Origin: Streptomyces endocoffeicus
Lineage (GTDB): Bacteria; Actinomycetota; Actinomycetes; Streptomycetales; Streptomycetaceae
DNA length: 64,000 nucleotides
Reading direction: 5' to 3'
Assembly: GCF_016741935.1 (NCBI RefSeq)
Contig: NZ_JAERRG010000020.1
Span: forward strand, 62,001 to 126,000
In this document: positions 1-6,865 of the stretch, piece after piece
How the letters are laid out: each line of letters begins with the position of its first letter
Position numbering within the stretch: the stretch's first letter is position 1
Translations under genes and position numbers: made by a program
The notes under the pieces: model-generated
Database searches by the model: none
Told to the model about the DNA's origin: nothing
Seen by the model: the letters and a program-made list of their open reading frames with translations, nothing else

Positions 1-501
1 GGCACCAAGCGCTACCTGGAGGACTTCATCGCCCGGCTCGGCCTCGCCGGATTCGAACCGAGCATCTCCTCCGGCCATCTGACCCGCTGCCGCGCCGACG
101 ACTCGCCACTGTCCCGCGGCCGGGTCCTGGTGTGCGGCGACGCGGCCGGGCTGCTGGAGCCGTGGACCCGCGAGGGCATCTCCTACGCGCTGCGCTCGGG
201 CCGGCTCGCGGGGGAGTGGGCGGTGCGCGTCGCCGAGGCACACGACGCGGTGGACGCCCGCCGCCAGGCCCTGAACTACGCCTTCGCGATCAAGGCGGGG
301 CTCGGTGTGGAGATGGGCGTCGGCCGCCGCCTGCACACGGTCTTCGCCCGCCGCCCCGGGCTGTTCCACGCGGCGATCACCGGCTTCCGCCCGGCGTGGC
401 GCGCCTTCACGAAGATCACCCGCGGTACGACCACGCTGGGCGACCTCGTCCGCACCCACCCGGCCGCCCGCCGGGCCCTGGGGGCGATGGACCGGGGCTG
501 A
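1..501 (+). CDS. Geranylgeranyl reductase family FAD-dependent oxidoreductase, C-terminal part
   Basis: The window opens inside this gene: the frame is open from base 1 and stops at 499-501, so only the last 166 residues are seen. The stretch RVLVCGDAAGLLEPWTREG (about residues 39-57 of the visible part) is the GD(A/S)AG..P..REGI segment that contacts FAD in the geranylgeranyl reductase / flavin monooxygenase superfamily. Family members reduce prenyl chains of menaquinone, archaeal-type lipids or chlorophyll side chains using NAD(P)H. The substrate here cannot be told. Two GC-rich hairpins follow the stop and probably end the transcript. The start, Rossmann motif and neighbours upstream lie outside the window. 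Confidence 0.8.
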   Translation, partial: GTKRYLEDFIARLGLAGFEPSISSGHLTRCRADDSPLSRGRVLVCGDAAGLLEPWTREGISYALRSGRLAGEWAVRVAEAHDAVDARRQALNYAFAIKAGLGVEMGVGRRLHTVFARRPGLFHAAITGFRPAWRAFTKITRGTTTLGDLVRTHPAARRALGAMDRG

Positions 502-549
502 GCGTAAGCGCTCCGCTGGAAGTATCGCGATGTGTCGTCGGTCGACTGC

Positions 550-625
550 GGCGCCGTTGTGGCTGGTCGCGCCCCGCGGCGGAGCCGCACATCGACACAG
601 CCCCGCGCCCCTTCGGGGTGCTGCC
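550..625 (+). terminator. GC-rich hairpins in a Streptomyces-type intergenic repeat
   Basis: Two small hairpins lie downstream of the reductase stop: GCGGC (576-580) with GCCGC (584-588), and GCGCCCC (605-611) with GGGGTGC (615-621, one mismatch). The surrounding words (gtggctggtcgcg, and the GCGCCCCTTCGGGG stem) resemble a dispersed intergenic sequence that I know from many Streptomyces genomes. I read it as a transcription terminator for the upstream gene. There is no U-tract, as is usual in this genus. Confidence 0.55.
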
Positions 626-680
626 CGGACCGTAGCGGACTTCCTCCGACCTGCTCAGGGCCCGGCCTCGGCTCTGGCCC

Positions 681-760
681 GCGATCTGTCCGGCAGGGCC
701 GCGATCTGTCCGGCAGGGCCGCGATCTGTCCGGCAGGCCCGCGATCTGTCCGGCAGGGCA
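681..760. repeat. 20-bp tandem repeat, four copies
   Basis: Four consecutive 20-bp units begin at 681, 701, 721 and 741, each reading GCGATCTGTCCGGCAGGGCC with only one or two substitutions (copy 3 ends AGGCCC, copy 4 ends GGGCA). It sits in the 343-bp gap between the reductase and the sensor kinase. The rest of that gap (502-680 and 761-831) holds the terminator-like hairpins and no credible gene. The repeats are not separated by spacers, so this is not a CRISPR array. Function unknown. Confidence 0.9.
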
Positions 761-831
761 TGGGCGCCTACTCCGCCGGGAGTAGGCGCGGGCACCGCGC
801 AGGGGGGACGCCGGGGGCGCCCCCACCGGTT

Positions 832-844
832 TAGCGTTGCCCGT
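832..844 (+). promoter_or_regulatory. Leaderless -10 element for the sensor kinase gene
   Basis: TAGCGT at 832-837 fits the actinomycete -10 consensus TANNNT and lies exactly 7 nt before the ATG at 845, which places transcription start on the A of the start codon. No Shine-Dalgarno sequence is present. No good -35 hexamer is visible. Confidence 0.5.
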
Positions 845-2080
845 ATGCACGGATTCACGGGGGAGCACGGCCCGGGGCAGCGGCCGGGCGGATGGTGGCG
901 CGGGGCGCCCTTCGGCCCATCGCGTCCGGCCGTGCCCTGGCGCTCCTCGGTCGCCATCGCCTTCATCCAGATGGTGGGCACCGGGTTCGCCGCTCACGAT
1001 CAGCCCACCCGGGCGGGGCTCGGGCCGGGGAGCGCCGCGCTGCTGCTCGCCGGGCCCGCGCTGCTGCTCATGCGCCATCGTCGTCCCGGGACGGTCGTGG
1101 TCGGCACGGCGGTGGTGACCGCCGTCTACCTCGCCGCCGGATATCCGTACGGGCCCGTCTTCCTCAGCGTCGTCGTCGCCTGTGTGACGGCCATCGCGGC
1201 CGGGCGGCGGATCGCCGCGTGGAGCGCGCTCGGGCTGCTGTGGGGGAGCCATCTGCTCATCGGCCACTGGCTCTACCGCTGGCTGCCGCCGGGCGACGAC
1301 GGGCCCGTCGGATGGGGGCAGGAGCTGGCGGTCACCGCCTGGGCGGCGGCCATCGTGGCCGCCTCCGAACTCGTCCGCGTACGGCGTGAGCAGTGGGCCC
1401 GGGAACGAGCCGAACGGGAGGCGGCCGCGCGGCGCCGGGCCGACGAGGAACGGCTGCGGATCGCCCGCGAACTGCATGACGTCCTCGCCCACAGCATCTC
1501 GGTCATCAACGTCCAGGCGGGCGTCGGGCTCGCCCTCCTGGACCAGGACCCCGAGCAGGCCCGCACCGCGCTGACCACCATCAAGGCGGCCAGCAAGGAG
1601 GCGCTGGGCGAGGTCCGCCAGGTCCTCGACACCCTGCGCACCTCCGGCTCCGGCGCGCCCGGCGCCGCGCCGCGCTCACCCGCGCCCGGCCTGGACCGGC
1701 TGGAGGAGCTGACCGGACAGGCGGCGGACGCGGGGCTCGCGGTGCGGGTGGAGGCGGAGGGCGTACGGACGGCCCTGCCGCCCGGCGCCGATCTCGCGGC
1801 GTTCCGTATCGTGCAGGAGGCCCTGACCAACATCGTCCGCCACTCCGGCTCCCGGAACGCCCGGGTGCTGCTGCACTATGCCCCCGGTGAGCTGGAGCTG
1901 CGGGTGGACGACGACGGCCCCGCGACCGGGGACGGGGCGACGGGCGGCGGCAACGGCCTGGTCGGCATGCGCGAGCGGGCCGCCGCGCTCGGCGGCACAG
2001 TGGAGGCGGGCCCGCGCCCCGACGGCGGCTTCCGCGTCCGGGCCAGGATTCCGTTCAAGGGCGGGAGGGAGACCCCATGA
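845..2080 (+). CDS. Sensor histidine kinase, NarL/DesK type (HisKA_3)
   Basis: A 411-residue membrane sensor kinase. The N-terminal half has several hydrophobic segments (about residues 35-165) that should form the input domain in the membrane. A basic coiled linker rich in Arg/Glu (about 175-205) leads to the HisKA_3 box RIARELHDVLAHSISV with the phospho-acceptor His near residue 211. The HATPase domain follows, with the N box EALTNIVRHSG and a G box NGLVGMRERAAALGG. The start was set at 845 because of the -10 hexamer 7 nt upstream; longer upstream reading frames are not supported. The stop overlaps the start of the response regulator by 4 bp (ATGA), so the pair is translationally coupled. 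The signal sensed is unknown. Confidence 0.9.
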   Translation: MHGFTGEHGPGQRPGGWWRGAPFGPSRPAVPWRSSVAIAFIQMVGTGFAAHDQPTRAGLGPGSAALLLAGPALLLMRHRRPGTVVVGTAVVTAVYLAAGYPYGPVFLSVVVACVTAIAAGRRIAAWSALGLLWGSHLLIGHWLYRWLPPGDDGPVGWGQELAVTAWAAAIVAASELVRVRREQWARERAEREAAARRRADEERLRIARELHDVLAHSISVINVQAGVGLALLDQDPEQARTALTTIKAASKEALGEVRQVLDTLRTSGSGAPGAAPRSPAPGLDRLEELTGQAADAGLAVRVEAEGVRTALPPGADLAAFRIVQEALTNIVRHSGSRNARVLLHYAPGELELRVDDDGPATGDGATGGGNGLVGMRERAAALGGTVEAGPRPDGGFRVRARIPFKGGRETP

Positions 2081-2769
2081 GGGATGAGGACGGGCCCGAG
2101 ACCGTGATCCGTGTCGCGCTCGCCGACGACCAGCTCCTCGTCCGCGCCGGATTCCGCGCCCTGCTGGCCGCGCAGCCGGATATCGAGGTGGTCGGCGAGG
2201 CGGCCGACGGGGAGCAGGCGCTGGCGCTCGTACGGGAGCGGCGCCCCGATGTCGTCCTCATGGACATCCGCATGCCGGTGCTCGACGGCCTCGCCGCCAC
2301 CCGCGGGATCACCGGGGACCCGGAACTCGGCGAGGTGAAGGTGGTCATGCTGACCACCTTCGAACTCGATGAGTACGTCTTCGAGGCGATCCGCTCCGGC
2401 GCCTCCGGCTTCCTGGTCAAGGACACCGAACCGGATGAGCTGCTGCGGGCCGTGCGCGCGGTGGTCGGCGGCGACGCGCTGCTGTCGCCCGGGGTGACCC
2501 GCCGTCTCATCGCCGAGTTCGCGGCCCGCTCCAGGGAACCCGCGCCCGCGGCGGTGCTGGCGGAGCTGACCGAACGGGAGCGGGAGGTGATGGCCCTGGT
2601 CGGCATGGGGCTGTCGAACCAGGAGATCGCCCGGCGGCTCGTGGTCAGTCCGCTCACCGCCAAGACCCATGTGAGCCGGACGATGGTCAAACTGGGCGCT
2701 CGGGACCGCGCCCAACTCGTCGTGCTCGCCTATGAGTCGGGCCTGGTCCGGCCGGGCTGGCTCGGCTGA
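2077..2769 (+). CDS. LuxR/NarL-family response regulator
   Basis: A 230-residue response regulator and partner of the kinase directly upstream, overlapping it by 4 bp. The receiver domain (about 10-125) has the acidic pair in ALADDQ, phospho-acceptor Asp63 in VLMDIRM, and Lys in FLVKDTEPDE. The C-terminal LuxR-type helix-turn-helix (about 160-225) has the signature LTEREREVMALVGMGLSNQEI. It is predicted to bind DNA when phosphorylated by the kinase at 845-2080. The target genes are not evident; no obvious transporter or other effector gene follows in the same direction. A perfect 9-bp inverted repeat begins right at its stop codon. Confidence 0.93.
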   Translation: MRDEDGPETVIRVALADDQLLVRAGFRALLAAQPDIEVVGEAADGEQALALVRERRPDVVLMDIRMPVLDGLAATRGITGDPELGEVKVVMLTTFELDEYVFEAIRSGASGFLVKDTEPDELLRAVRAVVGGDALLSPGVTRRLIAEFAARSREPAPAAVLAELTEREREVMALVGMGLSNQEIARRLVVSPLTAKTHVSRTMVKLGARDRAQLVVLAYESGLVRPGWLG

Positions 2770-2809
2770 GCGAGGCCCCGCGGTCCGGGCTTTGTCCTCC
2801 GGGCCTCGC
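2770..2809 (+). terminator. Inverted repeat after the two-component operon
   Basis: GCGAGGCCC (2770-2778) pairs perfectly with GGGCCTCGC (2801-2809) across a 22-nt loop, directly after the regulator stop codon. It lies between two convergent genes and is a plausible terminator. Confidence 0.55.
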
Positions 2810-2879
2810 GCCCAGCGTGGCCCTGCCCCCAGCGCGGCCCTCCGTCCAGCACGGCCCTCCCTCAAGGACAGCTCCTCCA

Positions 2880-2933
2880 CTCGGAACGGTCCCTTCGCTC
2901 GGAACGGTTCCTCCGCTCAGAACAGCCCCTCCG
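2880..2933. repeat. 18-bp degenerate tandem repeat, three copies
   Basis: Units start at 2880, 2898 and 2916 (CTCGGAACGGTCCCTTCG, then variants with TTCCTCCG and CCCCTCCG). The third copy runs into the 3' end of the DUF2797 gene and contains its stop codon. Another of the small tandem arrays common in this window. Confidence 0.7.
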
Positions 2934-3840
2934 GGGCCTCCGCCTCCCGCTCCCGCCGCGCCACCGGCGCCGTCGTCGGGGCGTCCGTCGCGTCCGCCGC
3001 CAGTGGCCAGCCCGCCAGCTGCCGGGTGTCCAGCAGCAGGGCCCGGCCGTCCGTCGAGGTCAGATGGATGTCCGGGCCCGCCACTGCGTCGATACGACCG
3101 GCCACGGTGGCCTCGGGGACGAGCCGGATCAGCCCCGGTGCGGGGCGCACCCGGTCCAGATGGAACGCCGCGTCATGGTGCACCGGCCGGAACGGGGCCA
3201 GGGCCAGCGACTCCGGCAGACCGCCCAGGCCGCACGCCCGCTGGTGGAGCGCGGCGAGGTCGGCGGCCCGCCGCTCAGGTGGCGGCGGGGCCTCGCGGGC
3301 GGTGCGCTTGGCGGCGTACGGGAAGCGGTCCGGGACGCCGAGCGCGGCGCCCAGCACCGCCTCGGCGCGGCGCGCGGCCATCAGCGGGCCACGGCCCAGC
3401 AGACAGTACGAGAGCGCGGCCTGCTCCAGCAGCCGTGCCCCCTCCCGCTCGGCCGCGGTGATCCCGACCTTGACCAACTCCGCGCCGAACCAGGCGAGAT
3501 AGACGTCGTAAGGGCGCGGATCGTCCGTACGGGTGTCGGCGGCCACGGAGTACGAGCGGTCCAGCCGGGCGCAGTCCGGGCACTGCGCCGATACGACGGA
3601 GGCCGGGACCTCGGCCCCGGCCGGGCACGGGGTGTGCCGGGCGCCCCTGCGGACGCCGACGCAGGCACGCCGGGGTCCGGTGGTGAACGAGAGCGGGCGG
3701 TCCGGCGTCAGCGGGGAGAGCCGTTCCCCCTGGGCCGGATGGAGCCAGACCAGCGCGGGCCCGCCGCGGCCCCAGCGTGCCCCGGCGCACTGCCACCGTG
3801 CGGGCCGCGGGTCCTGGCTCTGGCTCCGGCCCTGGGGCAT
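2917..3840 (-). CDS. DUF2797 domain-containing protein
   Basis: A 307-residue protein matching the actinobacterial DUF2797 family by overall pattern. The N-terminal part carries cysteines arranged as ARWQCAGARW, RRACVGVRRG and SAQCPDCARLD, which look like a metal site. A central segment DVYLAWFGAELVKVGIT..ERLLEQAAL is the most conserved family block. The start is the ATG at 3840, which overlaps the stop of the small gene upstream (TGATG), so the two are translationally coupled. No enzymatic role is known for the family. The last residues lie inside an 18-bp tandem repeat. Confidence 0.8.
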   Translation of the reverse strand: MPQGRSQSQDPRPARWQCAGARWGRGGPALVWLHPAQGERLSPLTPDRPLSFTTGPRRACVGVRRGARHTPCPAGAEVPASVVSAQCPDCARLDRSYSVAADTRTDDPRPYDVYLAWFGAELVKVGITAAEREGARLLEQAALSYCLLGRGPLMAARRAEAVLGAALGVPDRFPYAAKRTAREAPPPPERRAADLAALHQRACGLGGLPESLALAPFRPVHHDAAFHLDRVRPAPGLIRLVPEATVAGRIDAVAGPDIHLTSTDGRALLLDTRQLAGWPLAADATDAPTTAPVARREREAEAPEGLF

Positions 3841-4082
3841 CAGCGTCGCTGCCGGGAGAACAGCCACAGTGCCCGCACCAGGCGGACGGCGAATCCGACG
3901 GTGGCCACCGCGAAGGCGGCGCCGTGCCAGGCCCGCTCCTGGGCCCGGCCCAGGTCGCCGAAGAGGGCGGGGCTCGCGACCGCCACGTAGAGCACGGCCG
4001 CCAGCAGACCGGCCGTGACCAGGGCGAACACTATCTCGATGGTGAGCGCGTCGCGTTCGTCCTGGGTACGGGGTCCGGTCAT
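3840..4082 (-). CDS. Small two-helix membrane protein (DUF6332-like)
   Basis: An 80-residue protein with two predicted transmembrane helices: about residues 17-38 (IVFALVTAGLLAAVLYVAVA) and 52-74. The N-terminal motif TQDERDALTIEI and length agree with what I recall of the Streptomyces DUF6332 family; this name is from memory and uncertain. It is the first gene of a coupled pair: its stop TGA overlaps the ATG of the DUF2797 gene. It starts 6 bp after the end of the DUF4442 gene, so all three minus-strand genes likely form one operon. Function unknown. Confidence 0.65.
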   Translation of the reverse strand: MTGPRTQDERDALTIEIVFALVTAGLLAAVLYVAVASPALFGDLGRAQERAWHGAAFAVATVGFAVRLVRALWLFSRQRR

Positions 4083-4088
4083 CTCGCA

Positions 4089-4619
4089 TCAGCCCTTCGC
4101 CTGGTGTCCGGTGGCCGCCGCCGGGTCGGTCCTCCCCGGCCCCGGTCCGCGCTGCCCGTCATGGTGCTTCCGGCGCACATACAGTTGCTTCCGTACGCGT
4201 GCCACGACCGTACCGTCCGCGGCGACCACCTCGTTCTCGAACCACGGCAGCGCCTTGCCGCCGTCCGCCGTGGCCTCGCGGATCTCCTCGAGCCGCTCCT
4301 CGGTGAGCTTGAAGTCGGCGAACACGTCGCCGCGGCCGGGCGAGACGAAGTCGATCTCGCCGGCCCTGTCCCAGACGATGTAGTCCCGGCCGAGCCGTTG
4401 CATCACCAGCAGCATCCAGAACGGGTCGCTCATCGAGAACAGCGAGCCGCCGAAATGGGTCCCCACGTAGTTGGAGTTGAAGCGGCGCAGCCGCAGCCTG
4501 ACGCGGGCGCTGCTCCAGTCCTCCGCGAGGTGGACCACCCGGACTCCGGCGAAGAGATAGGGCGGCCACCAGTTCATCGCGCGGCGCAGTCCGCGCGGCG
4601 ACATCGATCGACGTGACAT
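4089..4619 (-). CDS. DUF4442 hotdog-fold thioesterase-like protein
   Basis: A 176-residue protein of the DUF4442 (YiiD-type, hotdog fold) family, related to acyl-CoA thioesterases. Family features seen are MNWWPPYLFAGVRV near the N terminus, NSNYVGTHFGGSLFSMSDPFW in the centre (the helix of the hotdog fold), and DFVSPGRGDVFADF in the beta sheet. Active-site chemistry is inferred from fold only. It heads a three-gene operon with the DUF6332-like and DUF2797 genes. A -10 element lies 6 nt before the ATG and a palindrome TTAC-N6-GTAA covers the upstream promoter region, suggesting leaderless transcription under repression. The link to fatty-acid metabolism is inference. Confidence 0.82.
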   Translation of the reverse strand: MSRRSMSPRGLRRAMNWWPPYLFAGVRVVHLAEDWSSARVRLRLRRFNSNYVGTHFGGSLFSMSDPFWMLLVMQRLGRDYIVWDRAGEIDFVSPGRGDVFADFKLTEERLEEIREATADGGKALPWFENEVVAADGTVVARVRKQLYVRRKHHDGQRGPGPGRTDPAAATGHQAKG

Positions 4620-4625
4620 GACAGG

Positions 4626-4655
4626 AAGCTAACACGGGTTATTACTCACGGGTAA
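4626..4655 (-). promoter_or_regulatory. Leaderless promoter and TTAC-N6-GTAA operator of the DUF4442 operon
   Basis: Read on the minus strand, TAGCTT (4631-4626) is a -10 hexamer 6 nt before the ATG at 4619. Upstream lies the palindrome TTACCCGTGAGTAA (4655-4642) with perfect TTAC/GTAA arms, where a repressor would block RNA polymerase. The architecture resembles TetR-family sites in front of fatty-acid genes in actinobacteria; the cognate regulator is not nearby. Confidence 0.5.
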
Positions 4656-4672
4656 CTCAAGCGGCCGGCCTA

Positions 4673-4795
4673 CCCGAGCGGTGGGCGCGGCCAAGTGGTG
4701 CGCGCACCCGAGCGGTGGGCGCAACCCGAGCCGTGTGGTCGCGCCCCGAGCGGTGGGCGCAACCCGAGCGGTGTGGTGGTCGCGCCCGAGCGGCC
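4673..4795. repeat. Degenerate 38-bp tandem repeat
   Basis: A unit beginning CCCGAGCGGTGGGCGCAACC and ending GTGTGGTCGCGC occurs at 4707-4744 and again from 4745, with a partial copy from 4673 and a trailing remnant to 4795. Period is 38 bp. The array fills the gap between the DUF4442 gene and the 3' end of the mycothiol enzyme gene. Confidence 0.7.
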
Positions 4796-4801
4796 GGGAG
4801 G

Positions 4802-5539
4802 TCAGATCCCCGAGTGCTCCCGCCACAGCTCGGCCAGCTTCTCGTCCCCCTCCGTGGTCAGCGCGGTGATCGGCAGCCGGTTCCAGAGCGCGAGATAGAG
4901 GTCGCGGGCCGGGCCGCTGAGCTCGCAGTCGGCCGCCCCCTCGCCGTGGCGCTCGGTGCGCGGAGCGTCCTGGGACAGCCGTATCGTCCAGACCGCGCCC
5001 TGGTCCGTGGCCCTCACCCGCAGCGTGCGCGGGGTGTCCGTGCGCACCCGGGACCGGTCCAGGCTGTGGAAACCGGCCAGCAGCTCATCCACCCCGTCAG
5101 CCGCGAACTCCGGGGTGAACGGGGAGAAGTCCCCGCCGCGCGCCGACTCCGCGTCGATCCGGTGGATGGCCGTCTCATGGGCCTGGCGCCGGGTCCAGAA
5201 CGCCAGCGGGGCATCCGAGGGCAGGAAGGTGAAGCACTTCACCTCGGGGTCGGCATGGGTGAGGACGTCGACCAGCCGGCCATGGACCTCGCGGTACCAC
5301 GACACCAGCTCGGCGTCGGCCACCGGTGCCGCCTCGACCGTCGGCCGGACGCGCTCGGTCAGGCCCTCGGCGACGATCCGGGTGGCCCAGCCGTGCACCT
5401 GGCCGATGTGGGACAGCAGATCACGGACGCGCCAGCCGGGGCAGGTGGGCACGGGTGCGTCCACTCCGGCTTCGGTCGCGGCGTCGGCCAGCGACCGGCC
5501 CTCGCGGTCCACGATTTCGAGCAACTCGGCAGTCTCCAT
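4802..5539 (-). CDS. Maleylpyruvate isomerase family mycothiol-dependent enzyme
   Basis: A 245-residue member of the mycothiol-dependent maleylpyruvate isomerase (MDMPI/TIGR03083) family. The N-terminal DinB-like helical domain has the hallmark VPTCPGWRVRDLLSHIGQVHGWA, whose histidines bind a divalent metal. The motif RRQAHETAIHRIDAE (about residue 135) supplies the third metal-binding His, and the C-terminal half is the MDMPI-C domain. Family enzymes use mycothiol as thiol cofactor, for example in gentisate breakdown or S-transfer, and many are uncharacterised. The ATG at 5539 is the natural start. It is transcribed in the same direction as the MFS gene upstream, 52 bp away, and may be in its operon. 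Confidence 0.85.
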   Translation of the reverse strand: METAELLEIVDREGRSLADAATEAGVDAPVPTCPGWRVRDLLSHIGQVHGWATRIVAEGLTERVRPTVEAAPVADAELVSWYREVHGRLVDVLTHADPEVKCFTFLPSDAPLAFWTRRQAHETAIHRIDAESARGGDFSPFTPEFAADGVDELLAGFHSLDRSRVRTDTPRTLRVRATDQGAVWTIRLSQDAPRTERHGEGAADCELSGPARDLYLALWNRLPITALTTEGDEKLAELWREHSGI

Positions 5540-5591
5540 GGCGGAATCATGCCAGCCGCCTCTGACAACGCCGGGCCGGGACGGCGGAATG

Positions 5592-6848
5592 TCAGCTTCC
5601 AGCCGTGCGCGCGGCGTTCCGCGTGCCGTACGCGACGACGGCCGCCACGGCCGCCAGTGCCGCGACCGTGGTGAGCGCGACCGGCAGCGAGTACCAGTCG
5701 GCGAGGAAGCCGATCGTCGGCGGCCCCAGCAGCATGCCGCCGTAGCCGAGTGTGGAGGCCGCGGCGACCCCGTCCGGCCCCGTCAGCGCGCCCGCCCGCG
5801 CGACGGCGACGGGGAAGAGGTTGGCCAGCCCCAGCCCGGTGATCGCGAAGCCGAGCAGCGCGAGCCAGATCGTGGGCGCGAGCGAGCCCAGCAGCATTCC
5901 GGCCGCGGCCGTGGCACCGCCCGCGCTCAACGTCCTGGTCTGGCCGAGCCGCTCGAGCAGCGCGGTGCCGCTCAGCCGCCCGACGGCCATCGTCAGGGCG
6001 AAGACGGCGTAGCCCGCGGCGGCGAGCCCGGCGGACGCGTCGAGGTCCTGGTGCAGATGGAGCGCGGCCCAGTCGGCCATGGCGCCCTCGCCGTACGCCG
6101 TGCAGAGCGCGATCAGGCCGAACACGGCGACGAGCCACCGGGCGCGGCCGGGCCGCCGTACGCCGGGGGACGATTCGAGGTCGGCGGACTGCTCCGACTC
6201 GGCCGCGGGTCCCGTGCCGCTCCGCGGCGTGGGCACCGGCAGTGAGATCAGCGCCCGGCCCGCGACAGCCGTGAGCAGCAACCCGAAGACCGCGAGCAGC
6301 GACAGATGGCGGGTGGGGGAGAGATGGCCGGCGATCAGCCCGCCCAGCCCGGCCCCGGCCATCCCGCCCAGGCTGAACGCGGCGTGGAAGCCGGGCATGA
6401 CCGGGCGGCGCAGGGCGGCGATGAGGTCGACGGCCGCGCTGTTCATGGCCACGTTGAGCGCGCCGAACCCGGTGCCGAAGACCAGCAGCACCAGCCCGAG
6501 GGCGAGCGCGGAGTGGGTCAGCGGCGGCAGCGCGACCGAGCCCGCGAGCAGCACACCGGCGGCCACCGTCGTCGGATGGCTGCCGAAACGGCGGCACAGG
6601 CGTCCGGTGGCCATCATCGTGGCCGTACCGCCCGCCGACACGCCGAGCAGCGCCAGCCCCAGCGCGCCCTCCGAGGCGCTCGTCTGGTCCTTGATCGCGG
6701 GGATCCGGGCGACCCACCCGGCGAACACGAATCCGTCGAGGAAGAAGAACGCGGTGATGGCGGCCCGGAGTCGGGTGAGGTCGCGATCCGTGGGGACGGA
6801 GCGGCGCGCGCCCGGAGTGGCCGTCCGTGTTTTGTTTGGAGTCGGCAC
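5592..6848 (-). CDS. MFS transporter
   Basis: A 418-residue major facilitator with about 12 hydrophobic segments and a hydrophilic central loop near residues 195-225 (rich in Glu/Ser/Pro). Motifs include GWVARIPAIKDQT after helix 1, GRLCRRFGSHP (motif A position), and PGFHAAFSLGGMAGAG in helix 5. This pattern occurs in the sugar or drug exporter group of MFS proteins. The GTG at 6848 was chosen because the next gene starts only 17 bp away in the opposite direction, so longer starts would run into it. Divergent pairing with a ROK regulator and a shared inverted repeat suggests that the regulator controls it. Substrate unknown. Confidence 0.85.
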   Translation of the reverse strand: MPTPNKTRTATPGARRSVPTDRDLTRLRAAITAFFFLDGFVFAGWVARIPAIKDQTSASEGALGLALLGVSAGGTATMMATGRLCRRFGSHPTTVAAGVLLAGSVALPPLTHSALALGLVLLVFGTGFGALNVAMNSAAVDLIAALRRPVMPGFHAAFSLGGMAGAGLGGLIAGHLSPTRHLSLLAVFGLLLTAVAGRALISLPVPTPRSGTGPAAESEQSADLESSPGVRRPGRARWLVAVFGLIALCTAYGEGAMADWAALHLHQDLDASAGLAAAGYAVFALTMAVGRLSGTALLERLGQTRTLSAGGATAAAGMLLGSLAPTIWLALLGFAITGLGLANLFPVAVARAGALTGPDGVAAASTLGYGGMLLGPPTIGFLADWYSLPVALTTVAALAAVAAVVAYGTRNAARTAGS

Positions 6849-6851
6849 AAA
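6831..6851. promoter_or_regulatory. Inverted repeat in the MFS/ROK divergent promoter
   Basis: TTTGT (6831-6835) and ACAAA (6847-6851) form perfect arms around 11 nt, overlapping the MFS start codon and 14 bp from the ROK start. With only 17 bp between the two start codons, a regulator bound here would control both genes. Likely operator of the ROK protein. Confidence 0.5.
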
Positions 6852-6865
6852 GTGAGAATAGAGGC

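Noticed and set aside
681..760. CRISPR array
   Set aside because: The 20-bp units are directly adjacent with no unique spacers and no cas genes are present.
305..844. A longer N terminus for the sensor kinase
   Set aside because: The frame is open upstream, but it crosses the reductase gene and the tandem repeat, and a leaderless -10 fixes the start at 845.
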